Positions 23,601 through 37,800 of a stretch of 64,000 nt of DNA are shown one piece after another (position 1 is the stretch's first letter; every line of letters starts with the position of its first letter). Source of the stretch: Babylonia areolata (lineage: Eukaryota > Mollusca > Gastropoda > Neogastropoda > Buccinidae); the NCBI RefSeq assembly GCF_041734735.1, contig NC_134887.1, positions 30,286,778-30,350,777 of the forward strand, read 5' to 3'. The notes beneath the pieces are model-generated. The model was not told where the DNA came from. It saw only the letters and a program-made list of their open reading frames with translations, and ran no database searches. Made by a program: the position numbers and the translations under genes.

Positions 23601-26600
23601 TGTGATGTATCATATTCTTCAAAATGTGACTGCCATCCTCATTGCCAAAATGTAAGTAGATTCACTCAGAACAAGAAAGTACATATATGGCACAAACTCC
23701 ACATGTAAAGGGCTCTAAGCGCCTCACATGAAACAATACATATACAACAGTGCATAGTAACACACGTCTGCACCTGAAAAAACAACCCATATGTGTTTAT
23801 CTATATACACCAAGACAATACTACAAATTGCAGATATGAACAATCACACACACACACACACACCCCATTCACTGACCACAGAGGTCTGTTCTAGAGACAC
23901 ACACACACCTCTCTCCCCCCCCACCCCTCTTTACCCCCTCCCCGCCACACACACCACTGACCAATACAGAGGGGTTGGTCCCAGAGGTTCAAGGTGGGGG
24001 TGAGCCCCCCCTGCCCCCCCCCCCCCACACTCCTTCCCACTTCACACACACACACACATACCCCCCCCCCAGCACCCCAGAGACATACACCCCCCCCCCT
24101 CCCCACACACACACACACCACTAACCAATACAGAGGGGTCTGTCCTAGAGTTTCAAGGTAGCGTTGAAAACCCCACATACCCCCTCCTTCCCCCACCCCC
24201 ACACACAGGCATACACCCTCCCCACCACACACAGACACACACCTGAACTCCCCCTTCCACCCCCATACACACATACACATCCCACCCACCCCTACACACA
24301 CACCACTGACCAATGCAGAGGGGTCTGTCCCAGAGGTTGCAGGTGGGGGTGATGCCGGCACGTGTCAGGTGGGGGCCGAGGGAAGGGTAGTGGGTGTGGA
24401 AGGGGGCCAGCACTATGGTGTCGTTGCCGCTCAGCAGCAGGGGCCGGTTGGGGGTCAGCAGGTGCAGCGAGCACAGCGTGGACCCACTGCACACACACAC
24501 CCACAGGCATGGCACAGCACGTCACCATGGTCACAGTCCCATCAAACGTTTGTGTATGATGGTCAGTCGTGTCCGACAATGACCAGCAGAGGAAGCAACT
24601 GCTGCCCAAACTATCTGGGACAGAATCTGATTATAGTGGAGAGTGTTTTGACCAAGTTACACCCCAACTCTCTCGGCCAAGAGGGTTTTAGGACAGTCAG
24701 CATTGGGATGGTTCCCAAAGGCCAACAAGACCCCAGGGCTGCAGTACACCAAAAGCCAGTGAAATTTTGCTTCCAAGTCTGAGAGTCACAGTCCCACACA
24801 AAAGACTGATCTGTAAAATAACTTCCTATTGCCATGGAGAAACCATTGATAATACAGCTCTCACTGTGCTGTTGTACTTGTAATCCACCTTTAAAAATAT
24901 CTTCCAACGTTTGATAATAATAATAACAATAATAATAAAACAATGGATACTTATGGTATGATATGATATGATATGATATATGATATATATGATATGATAC
25001 TAATATAGTGCCTATCCTCGGTCGGAGACCAAGTTCTAAGCACTTTACAAACACTGGATCATATGCACAAGTTGCCTACCTGGGTAGAGGCCATTTGACA
25101 GCTGCCATTGGGTGCTCATCATCGTTTCCTGTGTGTGTGTGTGTGTGCGCGCGCGCGTGTGCCTGCGTGCGTATGTGTGACACTGTGTGTACGGGCATTG
25201 TCACGGACACATTCCATCTGTTTCGATTGTAAATCTTGATTATAAAGCTTTGTGTTGTTAATAACAACATTTTTCACATTGATGCTAACTGTTAGCACTC
25301 AGGACCCGAAGTTCTGAGGCAGCAGAGTGCATATTCGTCTTCTTCTTCTTCATCGTGGGCTGTAACTCCCATGTTCACTCGTACCCCGCCATGTAGGCAG
25401 CCATACTCCGTTTTCAGGGGTGGCAGAGCGCATCAAAACACCCACTGTCGTTACCACTGTGAACCAGTCCAGTCCCTGAAGAATACTGCAGGTGAGCGGT
25501 GTTTACCTGACCATGATGGTTCTGGCGGCGGCTATGATGGTGACGTTGTCACAGTTACTGACGTGGACGAAGGCCTCCACTGGACCCAGGATAACCGTCG
25601 TGTTGCGACACTTCTCCACCGTCACTGACCTGTCGTCACACCACAACACACCAACATCACTGACCTGTCATCACACCACAACACACCAACATCACTGACC
25701 TGTCGTCACACCACAACACACCACTGTCATGTCTGTCATCATGCCACAACACACCAACATCACAGACCTGTCGTCACACCACAACACACCAACATCACTG
25801 ACCTGTCGTAGCACCACACCACACCACTGTCATGTCTGTCATCATGCCACAGCACACCAACATCACTGACCTGTCGTCACACCACAACACACCACTGCCA
25901 CAGTTTATCTCAGAGGTGAGAGGTGAAGGTCACTAACTACAGCCACAGTTTACATGAGAGGTGAGAGGTGAAGGTCACTAACTGAAGCCATACAGTTTAC
26001 GTGAGAGGTGGCAGGTGAAGGTCAGTAACTACCTGAGAGGCGACAGGTCAAGGTCACTAACTGCAGCCACACAGTTTACCTGAGAGGTGACAGGAGGTAG
26101 ATATAGGAGAAGTGACTGCGATGGATCTTCACGGTGCTCATCTCCAGCGTGCCAGAACTCTGCAGGCAAAAAACACAGCACTTTACATTTCCAGACACTC
26201 CACCCTCCACACTTTATCATATCATCTAATATCTATCTTGTGTAAGTCGACATTTACCAAGATTCTTCTAGTCCACCTCTTACACACATAACATATATGT
26301 AACGGCATGTGTGTCTTTGCGCATGAGTGTGTGTGTATGGGAGCAAATTTGTGTGCAGGAACTCGTGCTTGTAAGTGTTGGGTGGGGCCTGGCTACATTT
26401 GTTTCATGAGAGCTGGGCTTGGGTCTCTGTGAGACTGCTAATTGTTATGCGTGTGCGTGCTGTTTCGTAAAGCGTGGTCCATTTTCGTTCTTGGTTTCAT
26501 CTCAGTCTTTCGCCTTCTATGTATCTTTTCTTTTGCAGAATGAAACTGTCCAAAAATGATACTGAAATTCTTTATTGTAAAAATCTGACATAACATGGTT

Positions 26601-26853
26601 TTCCTTTAAGAAGAGAAAAAGAACAAACAAAACAACAAAACAAAAACAAAAAAACAACTACTGAATCTGAGTGATGGCAATTCTGAAAATCACTTTCTTT
26701 CTTTCCCCCTTTCTTTGGTAAATAAACACCTGGGAGGGGGGAGGGGGGGAGTACATAAAAAGGTAACATACATAAATTGAAAATCATAAACACACACAAA
26801 TACAGTAGAATTTTGGACAAATAGTGAAATACATGTGCATGTCAATCTTGTGT

Positions 26854-26898
<45 letters not shown>

Positions 26899-26905
26899 AG
26901 TGTTA

Positions 26906-26938
<33 letters not shown>

Positions 26939-26953
26939 TGAGAGTGTTAGTGT

Positions 26954-27011
<58 letters not shown>

Positions 27012-30000
27012 GTGGTGTGTGCAGTGTGAGTGAGGGTCAGTCGAAGTGACACTCACCCTGGCAATGGTCTGTTTGCTGACTTGACTCATGATGATCAGCT
27101 TGTTCCTGCACACACACACACACAGCCACACATGCAGCAACACGCCCATCAACAGTGAAAAACATTCATCAGTCCTAAAACAACACACACCATCATTAAC
27201 CCCTTCAGTGATGCTGATGAGTATGCTGGTCAGTGAAGGGCTGTCACCGCAACGAGATAATACACAGCTTACAGGTCAGGATGTCAGTGAAGGGCTGTCA
27301 CCGCAATAAGATAATACACAGCTTACAGGTCAGGATGTCAGTGAAGGGCTGTCACCACAATGAGATAATACACAGCTTACAGGTCAGGATGTCAGTGAAG
27401 GGCTGTCACCGCAATGAGATAATACACAGCTTACTGGTCAGGATGTCAGTGAAGGGCTGTCACCGCAGTGAGATAATACACAGCTTACAGGTCAGGATGT
27501 CAGTGAAGGGCTGTCACCTCACTGAAGTCAGACAGAGCTTACAGGTCAGGATGTCAGTGATGGGCTGTCACCTCAGTGAGATAATACACAGCTTACAGGT
27601 CAGGATGTCAGTGACCTTTTTTATATTTGGACTTTCTCCTCTTGGGATTGCATTGTCTTTGATCACCATTTATGCTATCAAAAAGTTCACAAAAAGTAGC
27701 AACTGCATTTCAAACTGATGCCACAGATCTCATTTTGCCAAGGTTCAGCAGTGAAAGGGTTAAAAACATTTTCCAATGTTAATTCACACAAAAATTCCAT
27801 TTGGAAGGGGGAAAAAACCCCAAAGATGACTGGTGAAAAAATGCTCCAGCCCCCTCTCACACACAGATATAATCAAAAGATACACATGCCGGTGTTGACA
27901 CAAGCCTAACACACACCCAGACATGTACACAGATTCACATGCGCATGAATTAACGTGCCCACAGATCATACCCAGGGAACAGCAGTCTGAACTTCCCACA
28001 AAGAAATCTGTTGTGACAAAAAGTAATAGAATAGAAATAGCAGAGCAGAGCAGAGCAGAGCAGGACAGAACAGAACAGAATAGAACAGAGGAACCCAAAT
28101 TTCACACAGAGGTGTCTACTGTGACAAAAAGTGAACACAATACAATACACTACTGTAGAGCATCCCAATTTCAAACAGATAAATCTGTTGTGAAAAATAA
28201 GTTAATACAATATAGTGCAATACAACAATAAATACACTAAAACAGATTGCAGTACAGTGTAATACAATGGAATGCAATACAATACAATGCAATACAATTA
28301 CAATGCAATACCATACAAAACAATACAATAGAATGCAATACAACACAATCTAATACAACATAACACAACACAATATGATGCAACACAACACAACACAACA
28401 CAATATGATACAACACAACACAGTACAGTACAACAAAAAACAATACAACACAATATAACACAACACAACACAAAAGAACACAAAACGATACAATACAATA
28501 TAACATAATACAACACAGCATAACACAACACAATATAACACAACGCAACACAGTATCAGTATCAGTAGCTCAAGGAGGCGTCACTGCGTTCAGTCAAATC
28601 CATATACGCTACACCACATCTGCCAAGCAGATGCCTGACCAGCAGCGTAACCCAACGCGCTTAGTCCGGCCTTGAGACAACACAACACAACACAACACAA
28701 CACATTCTACAGCAAAACACCCAAGCAGGCGGGCAGACTCCAGGCCTCTCACCCTGTGACATGTTCCTTGGGCACGATCTGAGCGTTGGTGGCGATCTTG
28801 CCGCGCTTGGTCTTGGTGGTGGCTGACGTTCCTGAAGGCTCCCCCTGGTCAAGGCTCTCCCCTGGACAACGATTCAAACAGCCAGCTAGAAAATCACGCC
28901 GTTCACCATACTGAATTGTTGTACTGTATTACTCGTTTGTGTCACAACAGATTTCTCTGTGTGAAATTCGGGCTGCTCTCCCTCAGGGAGAGCACATTGC
29001 TACACTGAAAGCGCCACCCTTTTTTCTTTTCTTTTTTTTTTTTCTATCTGCAGTTTTTTTTAAAATTTGTTTTCCTATCGAAGTTGACTTCTCCTCAGAA
29101 TTTTTCCAACCCATTTGTTGCCATGGTTTTTTTGGTGTTTTTTTTTACGTGGTCTAAGTGTATGCTGTACATGGTACCTCAGTTTATCATCTCATCTGAA
29201 TGACTAGTGTCCAGACCACCACTCAAGGTCTAGTGGAGGGGGAGAAAATATTGGCGACTGTGCCCGGATTTGAACCAGTGCACTCAGATTCTCTCGCTTC
29301 GCTTCCTAGGCAGACGTGTTACCTCTAGGCCATCGCTCCACGTATAATAATAATAATAATAATAATACAAATAGTGAGCATTTTACTAGTTATGCGCTCT
29401 GTCTCCTCAGTGCAGGAGCCCATAGCATCAACAGTTAAGGAGGCAGACAGCATTATAAATACCAAATAATGATGTAAATTGTTGGTGCTTTGGCCACCTG
29501 AGTTAAGAAGGCAGACAGCATTATAAATACCAAATAATGATGTAAATTGTTGGTGCTTTGGCCACCTGAGTTAAGGAGGCAGACAGCATTATAAATACCA
29601 TATAATGATGTAAATTGTTGGTGCTTTGGCCACCTGAGTTAAGGAGGCAGAGAGCATTATAAATACCAAATAATGATGTAAAGAGTTGGTGCTTTGGCCA
29701 CCTGAGTTAAGGAGGCAGAGAGCATTATAAATACCAAATAATGATGTAAATTGTTGGTGCTTTTGGCACCTAAGTTAAGGAGGCAGACAGCATTATAAAT
29801 ACCATATAATGATGTAAATTGTTGGTGCTTCTGGCACCTACGTTCAGGAGGCAAAGAGCACTATAAATACCAAATACTGATATAAATTGTTGGTGCTTTT
29901 GGCACCTAAGCTGAGGAGGCAAAGAGCACTATAAATACCAAATACTGATGTAAAGAGTTGGTGCTTTCGGCACCTAACTTAAGGAGGCAGTAAGCACACT

Positions 30001-32265
30001 GTACAACACATCACAACACACAACTGACCAGCTAAAGGCCACAACAGACGTGTACCCAGGACGATACAGGCCGGCACACTGTACAACACACAACACGCCT
30101 CAGCACAACACACGACACACCACTGACCAGCAAAAGACCACGACAGACGTGTACCCAGGGAGATACAGGCCAACACACTGTACAACACACCACTGACCAG
30201 CAAAAGACCATGACAGACGTGTACCCAGGGAGATACAGGCTGACACACTGTACAACACATGACACATCACAGCACAACACACGACACACCACTGACCAGC
30301 AAAAGGACACAACAGACGTATACCCAGGGAGATACAGGCCGACACATTTTACCACACACAACACACCACAGCACAACAAACGACACACCACTGACCAGCA
30401 ATAGGCCATGACAGACGTGTACCCAGGGAGATACAGGCCAACACACTGTAAAACACATGACACACCACTGACCAGCAAAAGGTCACAACTGACATGTACC
30501 CAGGATGATACAGGCCAACACACTGTACAACACACCACAACACACCACTGACCAGCAAGGCGATACAGGCCAACACACTGTACAACATATCACAACACAC
30601 CACAGCACAACACACAACACACCACTGACCAGCAATAGGCCATGACAGACGTGTACCCAGGATGATACAGGCCAACACACTGTACAACACACAACACACC
30701 ACAGCACAACACATCACAACACACCACAACACAGCACATGACACACCACTAACCAGCAAAAGGCCACGACAGACGTGTACCCAGGGCGATACAGGCCGAC
30801 ACACTGTACAACACACGACACACCACAGCACAACACACGACACACCACTGACCAGCAAAAGGCCACGACAGACGTGTACCCAGGGCCATACAGGCCAACA
30901 CACTGTAAAACACACAACACACCACAGCACAGCACATGACACACCACTGACCAGCAAAAGGCCACGACAGACGTGTACCCAGGGCGATACAGGCCGACAC
31001 ACTGTACAACACATGACACACCACAGCACAGCACACTACACACCACAGACCAGCAAAAGGCCACGACAGACGTGTACCCAGGGCGATACAGGCCAACACA
31101 CTGTACAACACATGACACACCACAGCACAGCACACTACACACCATGGACCAGCAAAAGGCCATGACAGACGTGTACCCAGGGAGATACAGGCCGACACAC
31201 TGTACAACACACGACACACCACAGCACAGCACACTACACACCACGGACCAGCAAAAGACCATGACAGACGTGTACCCAGGGCGATACAGGCCGACACACT
31301 GTACAACACACGACATACCACAGCACAACACACGACACACCACTGACCAGCAAAAGGCCACGACAGACGTGTACCCAGGGCGATACAGGCTGACACATTG
31401 TAGGGGTTCTGCGTCAGGCAATCCTTCACCCACAGCTGGAAGTGCTTCTCTGAAAATGTCCTGCTGGCCTGCGTCACAAAGCAATCAATGAGAAAATACC
31501 TGAGCGCTTGTAGCAGACATACCGACACAAGTGCATACACACACACACGCACATACAGAGACATGGAAACACACACAGACTCAGTCAAAGATGGGACACA
31601 CACATATATACTCACATAGATGGACACACTTACACAGTCAGACACACACTCACACACATGTATGGACACACGCACACACAGACACACACACACAGATGGA
31701 CACACACACACACACACACATGGATGGACACACACACACACACACACACACCCAAAGTCTAACACAAACACAGATGGACAAACACACACATTCACCCCAC
31801 CACCCCCACCCTCCACCAAAACATACTCACATCCAAAGAGGCAAGTACTCTAACACTGAAATCTCCACCAAATCACGAGCATAGAATGATAACTACACTG
31901 ACGCTGACACAGATGGGGGGCGTGTACCTTGGAGTAGCCACTCCTGTAGATGACAGTCTGCAGCACGGCAATGTCTTGCAGCGACATGATCGTCTTCTTC
32001 TCCGCTCTGGCAGCGGACACACACAGGTACATGCCAGGTCATTAACAGGTGTAAACACACAACTGTATGTCATAGTAATAATCAACAATAACAATAATAA
32101 ATAGATAACGAAGCGCTCTGCAAACAGCAAGTAAGAAACTGACAACGAACAAAGAAAATCAACAACCAGTTACTCACGGCGCTCCACAATTTACATGTTC
32201 AAACAGAAAATCAAGAATCATCAAGAATCAACCAAGAAGAAACAGTCGCCATCCTCGCATGATGA

Positions 32266-32302
<37 letters not shown>

Positions 32303-34465
32303 CTTTTTCCAAAAACAGCAAATTAGACTGAACTGTTACACAAATGCAAGTTGAAAAAGATATGGTTTCAGTTGGGATTTGAAAATGAAAAAGTCTATGT
32401 ACCCACATACATCAACACTGCATGCAGATCCAGACAGCCAGTCATTCAGTTCATTTCAATTACCACAGCTGATCCAAAAGTCTTGTTGGTTAGGCTGCTA
32501 TTTCTGTGTATGGTATATCGGGTGTCCCCAGAAAAGTGAACCGCTTTTTGAGAAGTATTTTCTCAGTAATAAAGAAACTGAATTCATTGAAAATTTTCCA
32601 CACAGTAACCTTAGATTATCATCAATAAGTCCGCAAAATATCTAAAAGTTTGGACGCAAATTATGCAAGTATTGTCAAATTCAAAACAGCATGTAAAAAA
32701 ATCAAACATCAGAGCTGTGCAATGTGACCTTCATCATGTTCATGCCAGCTGCCAGGTGTTGGCATCTGTCAATCAGTGTCAGTCTAAAAACAGCATGTCT
32801 GGGTGTCAAGTCTACTACTGAATTTTTTATTTTATTGTCGTCTGTATCCAAAATCAGTTCTGTCTAAAGTTTCAGTCTGGAAGGATCAACCATACCTTTG
32901 AGTGAAAGTGATAAGGTTACCACTGAAAACTGTTTCAAGGAGAAAGGCTGGGGTGGACGAAGGATCAAAAAGGAATTTCCAGGCAAGGGGTGGAGTCATG
33001 TCACTGTAAATAGACTTATCGCTAAAATACGCACTACAGGGTCAGTAGCATGTAAAATTGGCAGTGGGAGACCCAAGACTGTATGTTCGGAGGAGAACAA
33101 GGACCGTGTTGAGGAAATGATTCAATCCCAGGAGGAGAACCTAGGGACCAACAGATCTCTTAGAGAAGTTGCAAGTGATTTATAAGTGAGCAAGTCTTCT
33201 GTGCAAAGAATGGCGAAAGAACTGGAGCTGAAGCCCTTCAAGAGGATACTGGTATCAAGGAGGGACCAAAATGTTAGAGGGAAAAGAAAAACTTGCTGCC
33301 GTAACTTGAATGACCACTACTCGGCCACTGATGTGAAAAGGATCCTTTTCACAGATGAGAAAGACTTTACGTTAGAGATAGCTAAAAATCACCGAAACGA
33401 TCGTGTTTATGGGAAACAGAAATGAGAAATTCAGCCATCTCGCCTCTATCATGAGATTTCTAGATTTTCAAAAAAAGATAATGGTTTCAGCTGGAGTATC
33501 CTGGAAAGGAAAAACAAACATTCATTTTATTGACACTGATAGAGCCATGGTTAATAGTGAAAGCCACATTCAGTTATTGGATGACAATCTCCCAGATTGT
33601 AGGCATCTTTATCCTAGAAACAATTACGTGTTTCAGCAAGATGGGGCTCCTTCATACACAAGTAGGATAACCCAGGCCCATCTGGAGGAGGCTGCACCAG
33701 AATTCATCAAGAAGGATTAATGGTCTCCACAAAGTCCTGACTGTAACCCAAAGGATTATGCCATATGGGACTCTCTGAGGGAGAAAGTTTACCTGGGAGT
33801 GAAAGACAAATTGAACGAGCAGGCATTAAAGGACAGGAAAATTATGTCATGGGAGGAGCTATCAGTGGAAGAAATACGTAAAAGCATTTCTGCTTGGAAG
33901 AAACAGCTTTGTATAGTCGTGGAGGAAGATGGAGGCCACATTGAGCATAAACTGAAATTTTTTTCCCTCTGATATTGGATTTTCTGACATGCTGTTTTGA
34001 ATTTGACAATACTCGCATAATTTGTGTCCGAACTTTTAGATATTTTGCAGACTTGCTGCGGATACCCTAAGGTTACTGTGTGAAAATTTTCAATGAATTC
34101 AGTTTCTCTATCACTGAGAAAATACTTGTAAAAAAGCTGTTCACGATTTTGGGGACACCCGATATATTTCGAACTTGTATTGAGATTTTTAAAAAAGAGC
34201 CCCTTTGGTCAGTTAGGCTGCTATTTCTCTTTATGGTGTGTACCTTGTATTGAGATAAAAACAGCCTTTGAACTGTAAATATGCACACAATTTCGACAAC
34301 ATCATGTCTAGCTTTACTGTATGACATCACAGAAAATGCCATGTAACTGACTGTGTGTCCAATCAATAGTGGGTGCTAATGACAAAAGACCACTTGTACT
34401 GAGAGACGCACACATACACATACACAGAATCACACACACACATGAACACAAAACACACATACAGA

Positions 34466-34505
<40 letters not shown>

Positions 34506-34798
34506 GACCTGTGAGCAAGACAGATAACTCACGACTTTTCAGCAGTGCCAGTGATGAGGAATCCCAAGGCTTCAACCCCTGACAGGGGCAGAGAACCACC
34601 ACCACCACCACCACCACCGCTGCTGCCATCTGAGTCAGATTTTTAAAATAATAAAATTTTTATAATAAAAAAAAAGGGGGGGGGGGGAAGGGGAGGGTAA
34701 ATAATATTAATAAACATATCTGAAAAGGCACACGCACACACACACACTCACACACACACACACACATATACATACATACACTCAAGCTCACACGCTTG

Positions 34799-34837
<39 letters not shown>

Positions 34838-37800
34838 CTACATGTGTTTCAGTTTTAGTTTCAAGGTATCCAAGCTGTTCCATAAACACTACATCTGGTG
34901 TCTATGAAACAAAACAAAAACAAGAGCAGAAAGGAGCACATGATAGTGATGAACCCAAAACACCCAACAGGCCTTGAGATACACCAGACACACATAAATA
35001 AAACAATAATGATAATAATATTTAAAAAAAAAAAATAAAAAAAAATTCATCTTCTTCTTCTGTTTAATTCATATAGCTCCTTTCCATGCAAAAAAAAGTT
35101 CAATTGTGCTGTACAATGTATATGGCAATTTTTAAAATATGCATTTCAACATTAAACTGACAACAAATGAAGAGTGAAGAAACATGACAATGAAGGAAGA
35201 GAAGAAGAGAAACATGACAATGAGGGAAGAGAAGAAGAGAAGAGAAACATGACAATGAGGGAAGAGAAGAAGAGAAACATGACAATGAGGGAAGAGAAGA
35301 AGAGAAACATGACAAAGAGGGAAAAGAAGAAGAGAAACATGACAATGAGGGAAGTGAAACATGACAATGAGAGAAGAGAAACATGACAATGAGGGAAGTG
35401 AAACATGACAATGAGAGAAGAGAAACATGACAATGAGGGAAGAGAACCATGGCAATGAGGAAAGAGAAACATGACAACGAGGGAAGAGAAACATGACAAT
35501 GAGGAAAGAGAAACATGACAACGAGGGAAGAGAAACATGACAATGAGGGATGCTAAGAAGAGAACCATGACAATGAGGGAAGAGAACCATGGCAATGAGG
35601 GAAGAGAAACATGACAGTGAGGGAAGATAAGAGAAACATGACAATGAGGGAAGATGGCAATGAGGGAAGAGATACATGTGGAAGAGAAACATGACAATGA
35701 GGGAAGAGAAGAAGAGAAACATGACAACGACGGAACAGAAACATGACAAAGAGGGAAGAGAAGACAAACATAACAATGAGGGAAGAAAAACATGGCAATG
35801 AGGGGGGAGACACATGACAATGACCCAACAGAGACATGACAATGAGGGAAAAGAAGAGAAACATTACAATGAGGGAAGAGAAGATGAAGACAAACATGAC
35901 AACGAGGGAAGAGAAGAAGAAGACAAATATGACGAGGGAAGAGAAACATGACCATGAGGGAAGAGAAGAGAAACATGACAATGAGGGAAGAGAAGCACGA
36001 ACATGACAACGAGAGAAGAGAAACATGACAATGAAAGAAAAAGAAGAGAAACATGACAATGCGTGAACCAACCTGGGTCAGACAACAGCTCCACTATCTC
36101 CGCCAGGTTAGACTGCACAAACACCAGATGACTGTGGTCGTCCAGAGACTGCAATCATACAGTGACACGTAATAATAATAATAATAATAAATAATGATGC
36201 AGACTAACGCTCATATCTCCCGGGCCGGGAGCCTCACAATAAAAAGTTAAACATACTTCAACACACACGCATCATGTACTCCATCCACGAACAAGTGTGT
36301 GATAAAACAGACATGTGATCAAACACATCCACAGCCAGCAAAAAGTTCCAAGAAGCACAGTTAGTAAGTCAATGGTAAGCAGAATATAAGGGGTGTGTTC
36401 TGAGAGACTTTTTAAACTGAACCAAGTGACCAACTGAGAAAGGCAGTTTATTGGTCGAGTTTTTTTTTTTTCTTCTCTCCATAGATTATGCAAAGAACAT
36501 TATTTTCATTATCTTTGATTTTGTTGGTTCAATATTTATAAAAGTTCATTCTGATCCAACTCATTTTTGCCACTGAACTATTCTTTTTCTCTTTTATGAA
36601 TCAATAATCTGCGTATACAGTCCTTCCCATCATTCTGACTTGGTACCATACATAAATATGTAAGAGTGTGTGTGTGTGTGTGTGTGTACGTGCATGTGTG
36701 TATGCATGTGTGCGCGCATGTGTGAGCCTCTATGTACTTCTGCAAGACATTTCTCTTTGTGTTATGACAGTGATGATTGTCACGCGTTGACATATCCTGA
36801 GTATGAGACTCCCCTAAGCTGATATATTTTTTTGTCATATATCCTGAGTGTGAGACTCCCCTAAGCTGATATATTTTTTTGTCACGTATCCTGAGTGTGA
36901 GACTCCCCTAAGCTGATATATATATTTTTTTTTTGTCAATCGCCAGGTAGGCAGGCAACGCGTTCGGCCCAAATTTCACGTGCGGAGCAACTCGCGTCAG
37001 TGAGTTGTGTTTCAGTTTTTGTTTGTGCATGTATCTGTCAGGCACTGCACTGTCAACTGCTGTGAGAGTCACTTGTGACCAGGGCTTTTGGGGGTTGATT
37101 TTCCCCATGTCTTCTGCTGTGGAAAAGCAGCAGGTTGTCGTTGTTTGTTGGCTGGCGTTGCAAAGGCTGGAACACCAGTTCCAGGTTTTTCACATAACCT
37201 GTCTGAGGTGAGGGTGTGTGATGTTTCCTTGGCCGGCTGGTTGTTGGGACTTGCAGGAATGGTGGTGGTGGAGGGAATGACAGAGGCTGTGAATGCGTGT
37301 GTTTCTTTTGTATTTGCTGTAGCTGTTCATATTTATTTACATTATGATAAAGAGATGCCATGTATATGTGTGTTCCTATCATTATGGATATGTTCATAAG
37401 AAATATTTATGATAAATGTTATTGACATGGGAGAAATTATATTAAACAGAGCTAAGTTCAAATGAGTTATTGTAACGGCAGGTTGGATGGGCAGGATGAC
37501 AGGTTGGGTGCGATTAGCATCTTTTTGAAGGCAACACTGACACTTTGCCATTCTTAGGTGTGTTTTTTTTTTCCATTGTTCCTGTTGGATGGGTCCAATC
37601 CTCTGCTGGTTGTGGCTGTGGGCTGGAGGGAGGTCTGCATGGTGCAGGACTGGCACTGTGTTCTGCTGGCTGTGGGCTGGAGGGAGGTCTGCATGGTGCA
37701 GGACTGGCACTGTGTTCTGCTGGCTGTGGGCTGGAGGGAGGTCTGCATGGTGCAGGACTGGCACTGTGTTCTGCTGGCTGTGGGCTGGAGGGAGGTCTGC

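Noticed and set aside
30349-31819. Open frames of 226-356 codons on the minus strand
   Set aside because: Only the exon 11 portion (31348-31468) is supported as coding; the rest is the donor array and a GT microsatellite read through.
35100-36154. Minus-strand frames up to 300 codons rich in CHVSL
   Set aside because: Products of the ACATGACAATGAGGGAAGAG array; only 36073-36148 is a real exon.
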